Assembly: GCA_900551105.1 (NCBI GenBank)
Contig: URUT01000005.1
Location: forward strand, 1-50,101
Direction: 5' to 3'
Length of the DNA: 50,101 bases
Source of the DNA: an uncultured Mycoplasmatota bacterium
Lineage (GTDB): Bacteria > Bacillota_I > Bacilli_A > RF39 > UBA660
Position numbers and translations under genes: made by a program. Every line of letters begins with the position of its first letter. Within the stretch, counting starts at the first letter, position 1. The notes beneath the pieces were generated by a model. The model was not told the origin of the DNA and searched no databases. It worked only from the letters and a program-made list of their open reading frames with translations. Positions 15,470 through 23,670 of this stretch are shown piece by piece.

Positions 15470-15683
15470 TTCTTTTTCTATACCAACAAACTCCCTTATT
15501 AAAATACAATTTTTTTAATACATCTAAAGACTTCATAGTAGAAATATCTATATCATCACGAATCATATAGATATCATTCATAACAAAATTTTCTAATAAA
15601 TTAAATCCCTTCTGCTCTAAACATTTAACTATTTCCTCATAACTACAAGTAACTTTAACTGTTATTTCATCTTCTTTTTGCAT
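15453..15683 (-). pseudogene. CYTH-like protein, N-terminal part before a frameshift
   Basis: The first half of the CYTH-like gene, opening with EDEITVKVTCSYEEIVKCL, which contains the ExExK-like start (E-I-T-V-K) of the fold and FNLLENFVMNDIYMIRDD. After DVLKK the frame runs into a short non-homologous tail. A run of seven A on the coding strand (15516-15510) sits at the break, and removing one base restores a single ORF of about 190 codons. It follows the transglutaminase-like gene by eight bases in the same operon. It could be a true mutation, phase variation at the homopolymer, or a sequence error. Confidence 0.7.
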
Positions 15684-15691
15684 AATACCAC

Positions 15692-17098
15692 TTATTTTTT
15701 CTTTGCCATTCCCTTTCTAAGCACATTAACAAGTTCCATTCTCTTAGCGTCATACTGAATTTTATCAGGAACATTATCAGGAATACTTTGAAGTTCTTTC
15801 ATAGACATAATAATATCTCTTTCATTATCCTTACTAAATAGAAAAGCCAAATAATCATCCCTAGCAAGTCTTCTCTTAGCTATATTCCAAACTAAATCAT
15901 AATTAAACTCATACTTACTAGAATCAAATGCATGTTTACTTCGTCTAACAAAATACAAAAGTTTTACAAAACTATTATGAGATAAACTATAGCTAAACAA
16001 ATCTTCAAACATCATCTCTAACTCATCAATATTATCTGCTAAACTATTTTCCTCTTGAATCTTACAAATAAGTTCTAATCCTTCTATAAAATTAAACTTA
16101 CGAAATACTCTTTCTAGCTTTCTTAATAAAATCCCATCTAATATACCATCAGCCCCCATTCTAACGACTTCTCTCACTCTCTCAAAAAGTCCCTTACCAA
16201 GCGAATACTCATCAGTATCATCAGTAACCAAATGCATATTCTTAACTCTCTCTTCATACTTTAAAGGTGCTAAACCAAAATAATAATAATTTTCTCTAAA
16301 ATCCTCTTTGCCACCATTTCTTCTCGCATCAGAAGATAAATCAAACTCTAAAAAGCCATGAAAATCATACTTATCATCATTAACACTAACCAAACTAGTC
16401 GCATGCCCTGGTCCACCATTTTCATTTCTATAAGTTTTAATATGCCCTTCTATTCCTAAAGCCTCCAATATTGCTACAAACAAATGAGCATAACCAAGGC
16501 AGACAATATCATCACCCTTTAAAACTTTAGATAAAGATACACTCTTCTCATAATCATCCCCTAAATTATAAGCTCTCTCTTTTAAATAATCATACACAAA
16601 CATCATTTTTTCTAAAGGTGAAATATTATCATCAAAAGAATCTTTAAAAACATCAATAAGCCTTATCGTTTCCTTAAGTTCATCATGCGATGTCAAACCA
16701 ATATTATATTTAAAATTAAACTTAGGCTCACACTTAAAATCGTAATTGAGTACAGTTTTAATTCCTTCAAAAGAAAGACCTGTAATATCAAGAATTACTG
16801 GAAAAGAATTACTTTCACAAAATAACTTTAAATCCTCTCCCATAGAGTTATCATTAACAATCAATCTAGTTTCTTCAAAATAATCCAAATCAATTCCAAA
16901 CGGCAACTCTCTTATAGCCCGATAATCTAAAAAACTATCATAAAGACCTAAATCATCATATCTTTCATAAAATGTTTCCCTTAAAGATTCATCATTTAGA
17001 AGTTTATAATAATCACTAAAATCCTCTACTCCAAGCGTAATCTCATCATCTAAAATATCAATATCAGGATACACGCCCTTAACAATTACTAGCTTCAT
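15692..17098 (-). CDS. Transglutaminase-like superfamily protein
   Basis: A 468-residue cytoplasmic protein. The centre carries a transglutaminase-like cysteine protease fold with a plausible triad: C200 in DDIVCLGYAH, H232 in GPGHATSLV and D253 in FLEFDLSSD. The N-terminal 130 residues and C-terminal 170 residues, rich in charged helices, are not recognised. There is no signal peptide, unlike many secreted members. Such domains can be peptidases, amidases or peptide cross-linkers. A TTGACA promoter and AAAGGTGATGAG ribosome site support the start. The broken CYTH gene follows in the same transcript. Confidence 0.75.
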   Translation of the reverse strand: MKLVIVKGVYPDIDILDDEITLGVEDFSDYYKLLNDESLRETFYERYDDLGLYDSFLDYRAIRELPFGIDLDYFEETRLIVNDNSMGEDLKLFCESNSFPVILDITGLSFEGIKTVLNYDFKCEPKFNFKYNIGLTSHDELKETIRLIDVFKDSFDDNISPLEKMMFVYDYLKERAYNLGDDYEKSVSLSKVLKGDDIVCLGYAHLFVAILEALGIEGHIKTYRNENGGPGHATSLVSVNDDKYDFHGFLEFDLSSDARRNGGKEDFRENYYYFGLAPLKYEERVKNMHLVTDDTDEYSLGKGLFERVREVVRMGADGILDGILLRKLERVFRKFNFIEGLELICKIQEENSLADNIDELEMMFEDLFSYSLSHNSFVKLLYFVRRSKHAFDSSKYEFNYDLVWNIAKRRLARDDYLAFLFSKDNERDIIMSMKELQSIPDNVPDKIQYDAKRMELVNVLRKGMAKKK

Positions 17099-17125
17099 AA
17101 TCTCATCACCTTTAACTCTACCATA

Positions 17126-17153
17126 ATTATCTCATATTTAAAATAATTGTCAA
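17126..17153 (-). promoter_or_regulatory. Promoter of the transglutaminase-like operon
   Basis: Minus strand TTGACA (17153-17148), 16 bases, GATAAT (17131-17126) with an upstream TG. The -35 overlaps the T-run of the YtxH operon terminator. Confidence 0.65.
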
Positions 17154-17184
17154 AAAAAAAGCACCAACACATCAGCATTAGTGC
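17152..17184 (-). terminator. Terminator of the trmB-YtxH operon
   Basis: Minus strand GCACTAA, ten-base loop, TTGGTGC (one G-U pair), then about nine T. Confidence 0.75.
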
Positions 17185-17194
17185 AAATCTTAAA

Positions 17195-17620
17195 CTATTT
17201 TACCTTTTTAGGACTTTTCTTTTCTTCTTTATCTAATTTTTCAACTGCTTTATTTAAAACATCAATAGTTTTTTGTCTAACCTCATTAGCAGCTTTTTCT
17301 AAAACAGGAGTTCCTTTTTCAACAGCCATATTATAAAGTTCTTCAGCTTTAATAGAAATAGTTCTAGCTTTATCTTTAGCAATACTAGCAACCTTTTCTT
17401 TATCTAAATCAGCTAATTCTTTCTTTAATTCTTTAATCTTTTTCTCTAAAGACTTTTTAACATCATCATATTCAAGTTCTTTAACTTTACCCCATAATTC
17501 ATTAATTTTATTAGATAAATCCTTTCTAGTTTCAGAACCTTTCTTTGGTGCAAGTAATACTCCAAGACCTGCTCCTACTATTAATCCAGTAACTAAACCA
17601 CATCCTCTTTTTTTACTCAT
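17195..17620 (-). CDS. YtxH family protein
   Basis: About 141 residues. A glycine-rich membrane segment near the N-terminus (GLVTGLIVGAGLGVLLAPKKG) ends in APKKGSETRKDL, the YtxH/gas-vesicle-GvpP-like hallmark. A long amphipathic coiled coil follows. Family members are membrane-associated and stress-linked in Bacillus (ytxGHJ), with unclear function. ATG 17620 is preferred over ATG 17629 by ribosome-site spacing. The gene overlaps the DUF948 gene by eight bases; the DUF948-YtxH pair reproduces the ytxG-ytxH order of Bacillus. Confidence 0.88.
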   Translation of the reverse strand: MSKKRGCGLVTGLIVGAGLGVLLAPKKGSETRKDLSNKINELWGKVKELEYDDVKKSLEKKIKELKKELADLDKEKVASIAKDKARTISIKAEELYNMAVEKGTPVLEKAANEVRQKTIDVLNKAVEKLDKEEKKSPKKVK

Positions 17621-17906
17621 AAAAATCATCCTCTTCCTTTCTCTTTCTTAAACCGATAATTTTATTTACAACACTCATAACCCCATCAATGACTTTACTA
17701 GTCAAATAACCAACTTTATTTGTAGCAGCATCAACTAAATTAAATACGCCATCTAAAGTCTTAATCTTCTTAGTTAAATCATCAACAACTACATTAACCT
17801 TATCAATAGTAATTATAATCTTAATTCCTAAAATAATACCTACAACAAGTAAAATAATTAAAAGAAAATAAATAATAATCGGTAAAACGGTTGCTAATTC
17901 TTCCAC
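17613..17906 (-). CDS. DUF948 family membrane protein (YtxG-like)
   Basis: A 97-residue protein with one N-terminal membrane helix (IIIYFLLIILLVVGIILGIKIIITI). A coiled-coil region then begins DKVNVVVDDLTKKIKTLDGVFNLVD, the DUF948 pattern. It starts with GTG, overlapping the previous stop by one base (TAGTG). Coupled to YtxH downstream. In Bacillus the homologue is general-stress related; its molecular role is unknown. Confidence 0.85.
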   Translation of the reverse strand: MEELATVLPIIIYFLLIILLVVGIILGIKIIITIDKVNVVVDDLTKKIKTLDGVFNLVDAATNKVGYLTSKVIDGVMSVVNKIIGLRKRKEEDDFYE

Positions 17907-18670
17907 TATTTTTCTTCCTCCTCTCCTTCATTTTTTTCTTCATACATAGAATCAATTAAATTAAATAAATCATTTTCTAAAGTATCTTCTTTAATTGGTT
18001 CTTTTGCGGACTCTTTAATCTCTTCTTCTTTATCTTTAGCTTTAACTATTTCTTTCTTATTTTCTTCACCTGAAATTAAAATTTCATCTAAACTCTTTAA
18101 AGGTTCAGTAAATTCATCTTCCTCAGTTTCAACTTTAACGCTTTCTTTCTTTTCAGTGATCTTCTTCTCAGTAACCCCATAAGCTTTCTTTCTAACATCA
18201 TCCAAGCTTGGCTCTTTAACACCTATATCTGTTTTAACAATGACATCATCTTTAGTATAGTTCTGATCTAAAATTCCATACACTGGAGAAATAATTGGTG
18301 TAGGTTTAAAAGGTTTACTAGGTTCTTTTCTCTTAGGTTCTTCCTTTAAAAACTTACTATAATCCATTCTTCTTTCTTCTTTTTTAGGTTCCATAACTGG
18401 ACTTCTTCTAGGTGTAAACACATCATCATAATCATCACGTACTCTACTTTTTGGTTTTACATCATCAAAATCATCTAGTGGAAAATTAAAACTAGAACTA
18501 GGTTTAACCTCTTCCTTTGGCATTTTAACTTCCTTAATCGGATTAACTTCTTTAGTAGTAACTACCTCTTCCTTTTTGATAGGTGCTTTCTTCTCTTCCT
18601 TAGTAATAACTGGAATTTCTTCTTCCTCTATATCAAAAAGAACATCTTTTAACTTTTTAAAAACACTCAT
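17906..18670 (-). CDS. Disordered acidic/basic protein with a SPVYGIL motif
   Basis: A 254-residue, mostly low-complexity protein of Lys, Glu, Pro and Asp runs. One conserved-looking block sits in the middle (FKPTPIISPVYGILDQNY), and the N-terminus MSVFKKLKDVLFDIEEE could be an amphipathic helix. I recall similar ISPVYGILD blocks in proteins of related Bacilli, but no function. There is no membrane segment or Cys. It stands second after the lipoprotein in the trmB operon with AAGGAG before the ATG. A cytoskeletal or division-associated scaffold is possible but unproven. Confidence 0.75.
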   Translation of the reverse strand: MSVFKKLKDVLFDIEEEEIPVITKEEKKAPIKKEEVVTTKEVNPIKEVKMPKEEVKPSSSFNFPLDDFDDVKPKSRVRDDYDDVFTPRRSPVMEPKKEERRMDYSKFLKEEPKRKEPSKPFKPTPIISPVYGILDQNYTKDDVIVKTDIGVKEPSLDDVRKKAYGVTEKKITEKKESVKVETEEDEFTEPLKSLDEILISGEENKKEIVKAKDKEEEIKESAKEPIKEDTLENDLFNLIDSMYEEKNEGEEEEK

Positions 18671-18681
18671 TTTCTCACTCC

Positions 18682-19314
18682 TTAATTAATAACATCAGGA
18701 TCTGGAACTTCATCCTTATCCACATAATCCCCTGGCTTAATAACTTCTAAAAGATTACTATCATTTGACTCATCAAATAAACTAAAATTCTCTTCAGAAG
18801 AAGTCATATCATCAATTGAAAGTAAATTTTTTATAACATCATCAGTATAATCAATAGTAGTTAAAACTATCATAGAATTAACAATAGCTTTATTAATATC
18901 ATCTTTATCTACTATCACTTCTATTTTAGCATAATTATACATAATTTCAATTAAATATTTATCATTTCTTTCATTTACTTCCAAATAACCATTTAAATCA
19001 TTATAATTAATAGTTTCACTTATATAAGCATTTTCATTCACAGTATAACTAAATTCATTTTTCTTTAAATAACTAACTAAATCTACATAAAGATAATACT
19101 TATAATTACCATCAGTTAATATCTCATTATACTTTTTAGAACTTAAACTACTCATAGAAATCGGTAAATAATACTTATAACCTGTTCTATACTCATTATA
19201 ACTATAATTTTTAGAACTTACTATTTTCTTAATTAAATCCTGTGGTCTAGCTTCTTGAATATTTGTACAACCACACAAGAAAATTAATGTTAATAATAAA
19301 AGACATTTCTTCAT
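18682..19314 (-). CDS. Lipoprotein of unknown function
   Basis: A 210-residue lipoprotein. MKKCLLLLTLIFLCGCTN has a basic start, hydrophobic core and lipobox LCGC, so Cys16 should be lipidated. The mature part is Tyr/Asn/Asp-rich, with two-layer beta-like segments (YNEYRTGYKYYLPISM, YKYYLYVDLVSYL). I do not recognise the domain. Second gene of the trmB operon; GGGAGAT precedes the ATG. Confidence 0.8.
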   Translation of the reverse strand: MKKCLLLLTLIFLCGCTNIQEARPQDLIKKIVSSKNYSYNEYRTGYKYYLPISMSSLSSKKYNEILTDGNYKYYLYVDLVSYLKKNEFSYTVNENAYISETINYNDLNGYLEVNERNDKYLIEIMYNYAKIEVIVDKDDINKAIVNSMIVLTTIDYTDDVIKNLLSIDDMTSSEENFSLFDESNDSNLLEVIKPGDYVDKDEVPDPDVIN

Positions 19315-19344
19315 ACTTATCTCCCACTATCAATTATACCAAAA

Positions 19345-19959
19345 TTATTTAGAATTTGGTAACTTTTTTTCGGCATCTAAATAATTGATAGTCTCTCCAG
19401 CAACCACAAATTTTTTCTCATATTCACTTTGTACATTATCTATATTACTATTAGTTAAATCTAAACAAACATCATTAAAATGATATCCAGCATTATTTAA
19501 ACTTACTAATGAATACGCAAATAAACCTTTATTATCTGTCTTCTGCTTTATATGGACGAAAGTCTTACTAATCTTTTCATAACTCTTTAAGAAACTCTCA
19601 CTAGTAAGTCTTCTTTTCTCGTGTCTAGTCTTAGGCCAAGGATCTGAAAAATTTAAATAGATAACCGAAACATTATGATCAAAATAATCTTCTATATTCT
19701 TAGCATCTATACACATAAATCTTAAATTATCAGGTATATCTTCTAGCTTCTCTAATGCTCTAACAAGTACCGATGGATATTTTTCAATTCCAATAAAATT
19801 AATATTCGGATACTTCCTAGCAGTACCAATAATAAAGTCTCCCTTACCCGTACCTATTTCAATACGTAATTCTCTACTATCATCAAAAGGATTTTCTAAA
19901 ACTACTAATGGACTTTCTTCTAATATTTTATCAGCATTCTTAACATTTCTTAACCTCAT
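19345..19959 (-). CDS. trmB: tRNA (guanine-46-N7)-methyltransferase
   Basis: Methylates G46 of tRNA using S-adenosylmethionine. The SAM-binding motif IEIGTGKGDFI and acidic residue in FIGIEKY are visible. The family signature YLNFSDPWPKTRHEKRRLT contains the catalytic Asp and substrate-binding Lys/Arg. 204 residues, full length. First gene of the five-gene operon, with AGGAGG before the ATG. It diverges from the coat-like gene at 20019. Confidence 0.95.
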   Translation of the reverse strand: MRLRNVKNADKILEESPLVVLENPFDDSRELRIEIGTGKGDFIIGTARKYPNINFIGIEKYPSVLVRALEKLEDIPDNLRFMCIDAKNIEDYFDHNVSVIYLNFSDPWPKTRHEKRRLTSESFLKSYEKISKTFVHIKQKTDNKGLFAYSLVSLNNAGYHFNDVCLDLTNSNIDNVQSEYEKKFVVAGETINYLDAEKKLPNSK

Positions 19960-19977
19960 AACTTCCTCCTAAATTAA

Positions 19978-20003
19978 ACTTTTATGACCTCTTACATATA
20001 TTA
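19978..20003 (+). promoter_or_regulatory. Possible mother-cell sigma promoter of the N/Q/M-rich gene
   Basis: AC at 19978-19979 and CATATATTA at 19995-20003 match the sigma-K -10 CATANNNTA, with a 15-base spacer that is one shorter than ideal. A good AGAGGTGA ribosome site follows. Confidence 0.35.
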
Positions 20004-20018
20004 TTGTAGAGGTGAAAT

Positions 20019-20354
20019 ATGAAAAAAGAGCGTAACTCCTTCTTCTCTGAATACGGTTTTAATGGCTATAACACTAACCAGCAAGCTATGATGCCTACTC
20101 AAAACTATATGCCAAACCAAAACATGATGCCTAATCAAAATATGGTAAACACTGCATCAAGTAGTTTCTATGCAGCATCATATCCAAACACAAATACAAA
20201 CATGAATTCAAACTACAATGACCTTGATGCTAGAATCTCAAAATTAGAAAGACAAGTAAACCGCCTAGAAAATCGTATAAATGAACTAGAAGGAAACAAA
20301 GATCTAAACTCTAAAACAGACTATAACTACTCAAACAACATGTATATGGTCTAA
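20019..20354 (+). CDS. Asn/Gln/Met-rich protein with C-terminal coiled coil
   Basis: A 111-residue protein. Residues 20-70 are Asn/Gln/Met/Tyr-rich with short repeats (QNYMPNQN, MMPNQNMV). Residues about 72-93 form a coiled coil (DLDARISKLERQVNRLENRI). It resembles small coat-associated or morphogenetic proteins of spore formers in style. A CATATATTA element upstream agrees with mother-cell expression, but the coat role is inference. The stop overlaps that of the convergent MurJ-like gene by four bases. Confidence 0.65.
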   Translation: MKKERNSFFSEYGFNGYNTNQQAMMPTQNYMPNQNMMPNQNMVNTASSSFYAASYPNTNTNMNSNYNDLDARISKLERQVNRLENRINELEGNKDLNSKTDYNYSNNMYMV

Positions 20355-22003
20355 TTTTCTTTTATTTGAAACTTACCAAAAGTAAGTTTTTTTAATATCT
20401 TATTAATCTCTTTAGTACCAAAAATATGTTGAGGAATCTTTAATTTAATTCCTAAACCAATATAAATAAACGCTCCTACAATCATATCAATCAAAATTAA
20501 CTTAACACTAGATGTTCTACTATACACATTAAAAGGTAAAAACTTATTCATAATAACAAGTACTACTGTCATCAAGATAGCTGGTAAAAGCGTCTTTAAA
20601 ATCGTAATAACAGTATCTTTATAATGAACTTTATGTACTCCATTATTAAATGTTCTAAGCCCTACATAAATAGAAATAGAATAACCAATAAATGAAGCAA
20701 TTAAAGCCCCATAATAAGCCCCTACTCCTAAATAATTACAAACTATCATTAAAGGCATATCTAAAGCAGCATTAAACAAGCACCCAAAAGCATTAGTTAA
20801 ATAAACCGCCTTAAACTTATTACAACTTTGTAAAATAGTAGAAACAACTAAACTAACATTACCAATAAGTGCATTAAATACCATAATTTTAAGTATATCT
20901 CCACCATAATGATTTATGTTATAAAAAACTGTCCAAACTGGAGTTGCTAAAATTGATAACCCAATAGTCATTGGTAATGAAACATAAACTATAATCTGAA
21001 TAGACTTATTAATCTTCTCATTAAGTTCTTTCCAATTAGAAGTCGCATGAGCAGCCACAATAGATGGAATTAACGTAACAGTCATTCCCATCGCAATAGA
21101 ATTAACTATCATACAAATCTTACTACCCCACGTACTAATAACACTAGTAATAAACTCTACATCATGAGCAGAATAACCCAAATGGTCTAATACCCTCAAA
21201 ATAATAACCATATCAGTAAAACTATAAATACTACTAATCAAATTAAGTACAATAGAAGGAATAGCATAAATAGCTATTTTTTTAATAATCTCTTTATTAC
21301 TAATATTATCTTTCTCTAATTTTTTATCTAAATCTAAAACCGACTTATTCTTACTAATCTGTCTCTTTAAATAATAATAAGCAACTATCCCACCAAAGAA
21401 CGCTCCCGAAACAGCTATACCAATAGTTAAAGTTAAAGTCTGATTTAATACTTTATAAGCTAAATAAGACCCAGCAAGAATTATAAATATACGCACTACC
21501 TGCTCTATTAAATTAGCCGTTGAAGACGGTCCAACATATTGATGTCCTTGTAAATAACCCTTAGTAGCACTTAAATGTGGCACAATTAAAACCGCAAAAG
21601 ACACACACCTAATAACAAAAGCTACATCACTAATCGTATTTCCACCCTGTAAATCACCTAATATTAATGCACCTAACTCCTCAGCAAATATAAAAAGTAC
21701 TATAAAAGTCACAAAAGATATATAACTAACAATCTTTTTGCTAAGCCTAAATGTCCTAGTCTTTGCTTCTATTAAACCTTTCGCATTATACTCACTAATT
21801 AATTTACTCATCGCACTAGGAATACCAGCAGATGAAATAGATAAGAATATTAAATAGATATTATAACCGTAACTATATAAAGCTCCACCCTTAGAACCTA
21901 CAATAATATAAAATGGAACCACATAAAGCATCCCTAATATCTTAACAAGTATTACGGATGCCGTAGCAATAAAAGTACCAGTTACAAAACTATTCTTCTT
22001 CAT
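20351..22003 (-). CDS. MurJ/SpoVB-type lipid flippase (MOP superfamily)
   Basis: A polytopic membrane protein of 550 residues with about fourteen hydrophobic segments, of the polysaccharide-exporter branch of the MOP superfamily. The opening FVTGTFIATASVILVKILGMLYVVPFY and the segment GYNIYLIFLSISSAGIPSAMSKLISEYNA are split here by position but typical of SpoVB/YtgP proteins, which flip lipid II for wall or spore cortex synthesis. It is coupled to the upstream Cse60-like gene by a one-base stop/start overlap, which favours a sporulation link. Whether it is the vegetative MurJ or SpoVB cannot be decided from the sequence. Confidence 0.88.
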   Translation of the reverse strand: MKKNSFVTGTFIATASVILVKILGMLYVVPFYIIVGSKGGALYSYGYNIYLIFLSISSAGIPSAMSKLISEYNAKGLIEAKTRTFRLSKKIVSYISFVTFIVLFIFAEELGALILGDLQGGNTISDVAFVIRCVSFAVLIVPHLSATKGYLQGHQYVGPSSTANLIEQVVRIFIILAGSYLAYKVLNQTLTLTIGIAVSGAFFGGIVAYYYLKRQISKNKSVLDLDKKLEKDNISNKEIIKKIAIYAIPSIVLNLISSIYSFTDMVIILRVLDHLGYSAHDVEFITSVISTWGSKICMIVNSIAMGMTVTLIPSIVAAHATSNWKELNEKINKSIQIIVYVSLPMTIGLSILATPVWTVFYNINHYGGDILKIMVFNALIGNVSLVVSTILQSCNKFKAVYLTNAFGCLFNAALDMPLMIVCNYLGVGAYYGALIASFIGYSISIYVGLRTFNNGVHKVHYKDTVITILKTLLPAILMTVVLVIMNKFLPFNVYSRTSSVKLILIDMIVGAFIYIGLGIKLKIPQHIFGTKEINKILKKLTFGKFQIKEN

Positions 22004-22185
22004 TATTTTTCACTCAAATCTCTATATATAATCATCGCAGTAAAACAATAAATTTGTTCTTCACCACATGCAGTAATTGCAACACTATACTTAATATCCA
22101 TAAGTTCATCAATAGTTTGCAAAAACTCATTTACTGCTAGTTCTAAATCTTTTTCATGAGACTCATCAAAAACTTTAACTAACAT
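22003..22185 (-). CDS. Cse60-type sporulation protein
   Basis: A 60-residue protein that fits the Cse60 family: VKVFDESHEKDLELAVNEFL, then IDELMDIKYSVAIT and EEQIYCFTAMIIYRD. In Bacillus this small protein is made during sporulation under a mother-cell sigma factor; its molecular role is unknown. AAGGAGG precedes the ATG, and the stop overlaps the ATG of the flippase gene. Confidence 0.82.
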   Translation of the reverse strand: MLVKVFDESHEKDLELAVNEFLQTIDELMDIKYSVAITACGEEQIYCFTAMIIYRDLSEK

Positions 22186-22306
22186 TTTTCCTCCTTAAAA
22201 TTATCATAAAATAATTAAAAGTAAAAAAATGTCAAAATAAATCCCACAAAATCATTATACATTATATTACACTATCATGTACTAACTTTACACATAAACT
22301 TTACAA

Positions 22307-22942
22307 CTAATTGATAAATTTCATTACACTATCTAATATTTCCTCATTAATCTCTTCTATACTCTTAAGTTGTTCATTCTTAATAAGATTAATAATTTCA
22401 AATCCATACCTCTCAGCCATCAAATGATAAACCTCTTCAATATTCTTATATCTTTCACTATTAGTATTATCACCTATAAAAAAACGATACTGATACGGTA
22501 AATACATAAAGATAACTTTATCAGGCCTAGGAAGTTCAAGTAAATTAAATTCTAACTGTTCTATCCAAAGAAGCATATTAATCTTATCAGAGATATTATC
22601 AAACCTAGATGCTTGATACGCAATATTTGACTCAACATAACGATCAAGTATTACATTTACTCCCTTATCAAGTAAATCAGTTATCTTACTTATATTATTG
22701 CACCTATCAGCAGCATAATACAAACTAACTGCTTTAGGATTCTCAATATCCTCAAAATAAGGCTCATCATTCTTATTAAGAACATGATCGTGTATTATCT
22801 CCCCAGTTGGTGTATCATACATTGGAAATCTCATCTTACAAGACTTAATTCCTAACGCATTTAACCTCTCTACTAATAAATTAGCCTGAGTCTCTTTACC
22901 AGAATTCTCAGTTCCCTCAATTACAATCAGTTTACCTTTCAT
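22307..22942 (-). CDS. tmk: Thymidylate kinase
   Basis: Phosphorylates dTMP to dTDP. The P-loop is EGTENSGKETQ, the DRY-like motif is ILDRYVESNIAYQ, and the substrate Arg is within LYYAADRCNN. The protein is 211 residues, usual for the family. It overlaps the upstream thymidine kinase gene by eleven bases, making a salvage pair that converts thymidine to dTDP in two steps. No clear terminator is seen in the 120 bases after it. Confidence 0.9.
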   Translation of the reverse strand: MKGKLIVIEGTENSGKETQANLLVERLNALGIKSCKMRFPMYDTPTGEIIHDHVLNKNDEPYFEDIENPKAVSLYYAADRCNNISKITDLLDKGVNVILDRYVESNIAYQASRFDNISDKINMLLWIEQLEFNLLELPRPDKVIFMYLPYQYRFFIGDNTNSERYKNIEEVYHLMAERYGFEIINLIKNEQLKSIEEINEEILDSVMKFIN

Positions 22943-23465
22943 TTTTCTTCCTTCTTAAACATCTTGCACATAAAGCCATATAATTATCATTACCTACTAA
23001 AATATCTCCCTTTTTCTTACCATCATAATAAGTATAAATAGCATCTCTATTACACTCATTACAAGAAGCATGCATAATTTCTATTTCATCAGCTATCGCA
23101 AGAAGTGAAGGCATAATTCCAAAAGGTGCTTGCTCACTAGTCATATTTAAACCAGCAATATAAATATCCAAATCATCCACAATTGATAAGTCAAGCAATA
23201 TTTTATAATCACCCTTCAAAAAATTAGCCTCATCTATAAATATGGTATTAATCTTTTCACTTATATGCTTTCTAATATCTTTAATATCATCTATCAAAAT
23301 AGCATTTATCTCTTTACCTTTACGAGTTTTAACAACCCCAAAATCTCTAGTATCCATCTTCGGCTTAAAAAGTAATATCCTGCTCTTATGATACCTCTTA
23401 TCATACTCTGCAAGCAAAGCATCACTCTTTCCACTAAACATTGGACCTGTAAAAACCTTAATCAT
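22932..23465 (-). CDS. tdk: Thymidine kinase
   Basis: A type II thymidine kinase. The P-loop GPMFSGKSDALL, Walker B-like TIFIDEANFL, the lasso region and the structural zinc Cys pairs (CNEC and CARC) are all present. ATG 23465 is preferred over ATG 23480 because the predicted transcript begins near 23475 and GGTGG stands just before 23465. It supplies dTMP from salvaged thymidine to the overlapping tmk. Confidence 0.92.
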   Translation of the reverse strand: MIKVFTGPMFSGKSDALLAEYDKRYHKSRILLFKPKMDTRDFGVVKTRKGKEINAILIDDIKDIRKHISEKINTIFIDEANFLKGDYKILLDLSIVDDLDIYIAGLNMTSEQAPFGIMPSLLAIADEIEIMHASCNECNRDAIYTYYDGKKKGDILVGNDNYMALCARCLRRKKNER

Positions 23466-23481
23466 GACTACCACCATCATA

Positions 23482-23510
23482 ATTATATAATTTTTTAAAA
23501 GCCTAGTAAA
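23482..23510 (-). promoter_or_regulatory. Promoter of the tdk-tmk operon
   Basis: Minus strand TTTACT (23510-23505), 17 bases, TATAAT (23487-23482). The transcript would begin only about ten bases before the tdk start. Confidence 0.65.
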
Positions 23511-23544
23511 TATAAATAGAAAAGAAATAAAAAATTTAATAAAG

Positions 23545-23628
23545 TGAACGCTACTTAATGGTATTGAACGCTACTTAACGGGTCTTAACGGGTCTTAACG
23601 GGTCTTAACGGGTCTTAACGGGTCTTAA
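23545..23628. repeat. Tandem repeats: two 20-mers then five and a half decamers
   Basis: Two 20-base imperfect copies beginning TGAACGCTACTTAA (23545 and 23565) run into five and a half perfect copies of the decamer CTTAACGGGT (23574-23628). The array lies between the tdk promoter and the terminator of the AlbA_2/ATPase gene. A ten-base period equals one helical turn, so each unit faces the same side of DNA. It is GC-richer than its surroundings. Confidence 0.9.
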
Positions 23629-23658
23629 AAAAGCTTTCAATTCTAATAAATTGAAAGC
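23627..23658 (-). terminator. Terminator of the AlbA_2/ATPase gene
   Basis: Minus strand GCTTTCAATT, six-base loop, AATTGAAAGC, then six T. A perfect ten-base stem. Confidence 0.88.
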
Positions 23659-23670
23659 CAAATTAATAGA

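Noticed and set aside
23545..23628. CRISPR array
   Set aside because: Repeats are 10 or 20 bases with no spacers and there are no cas genes.
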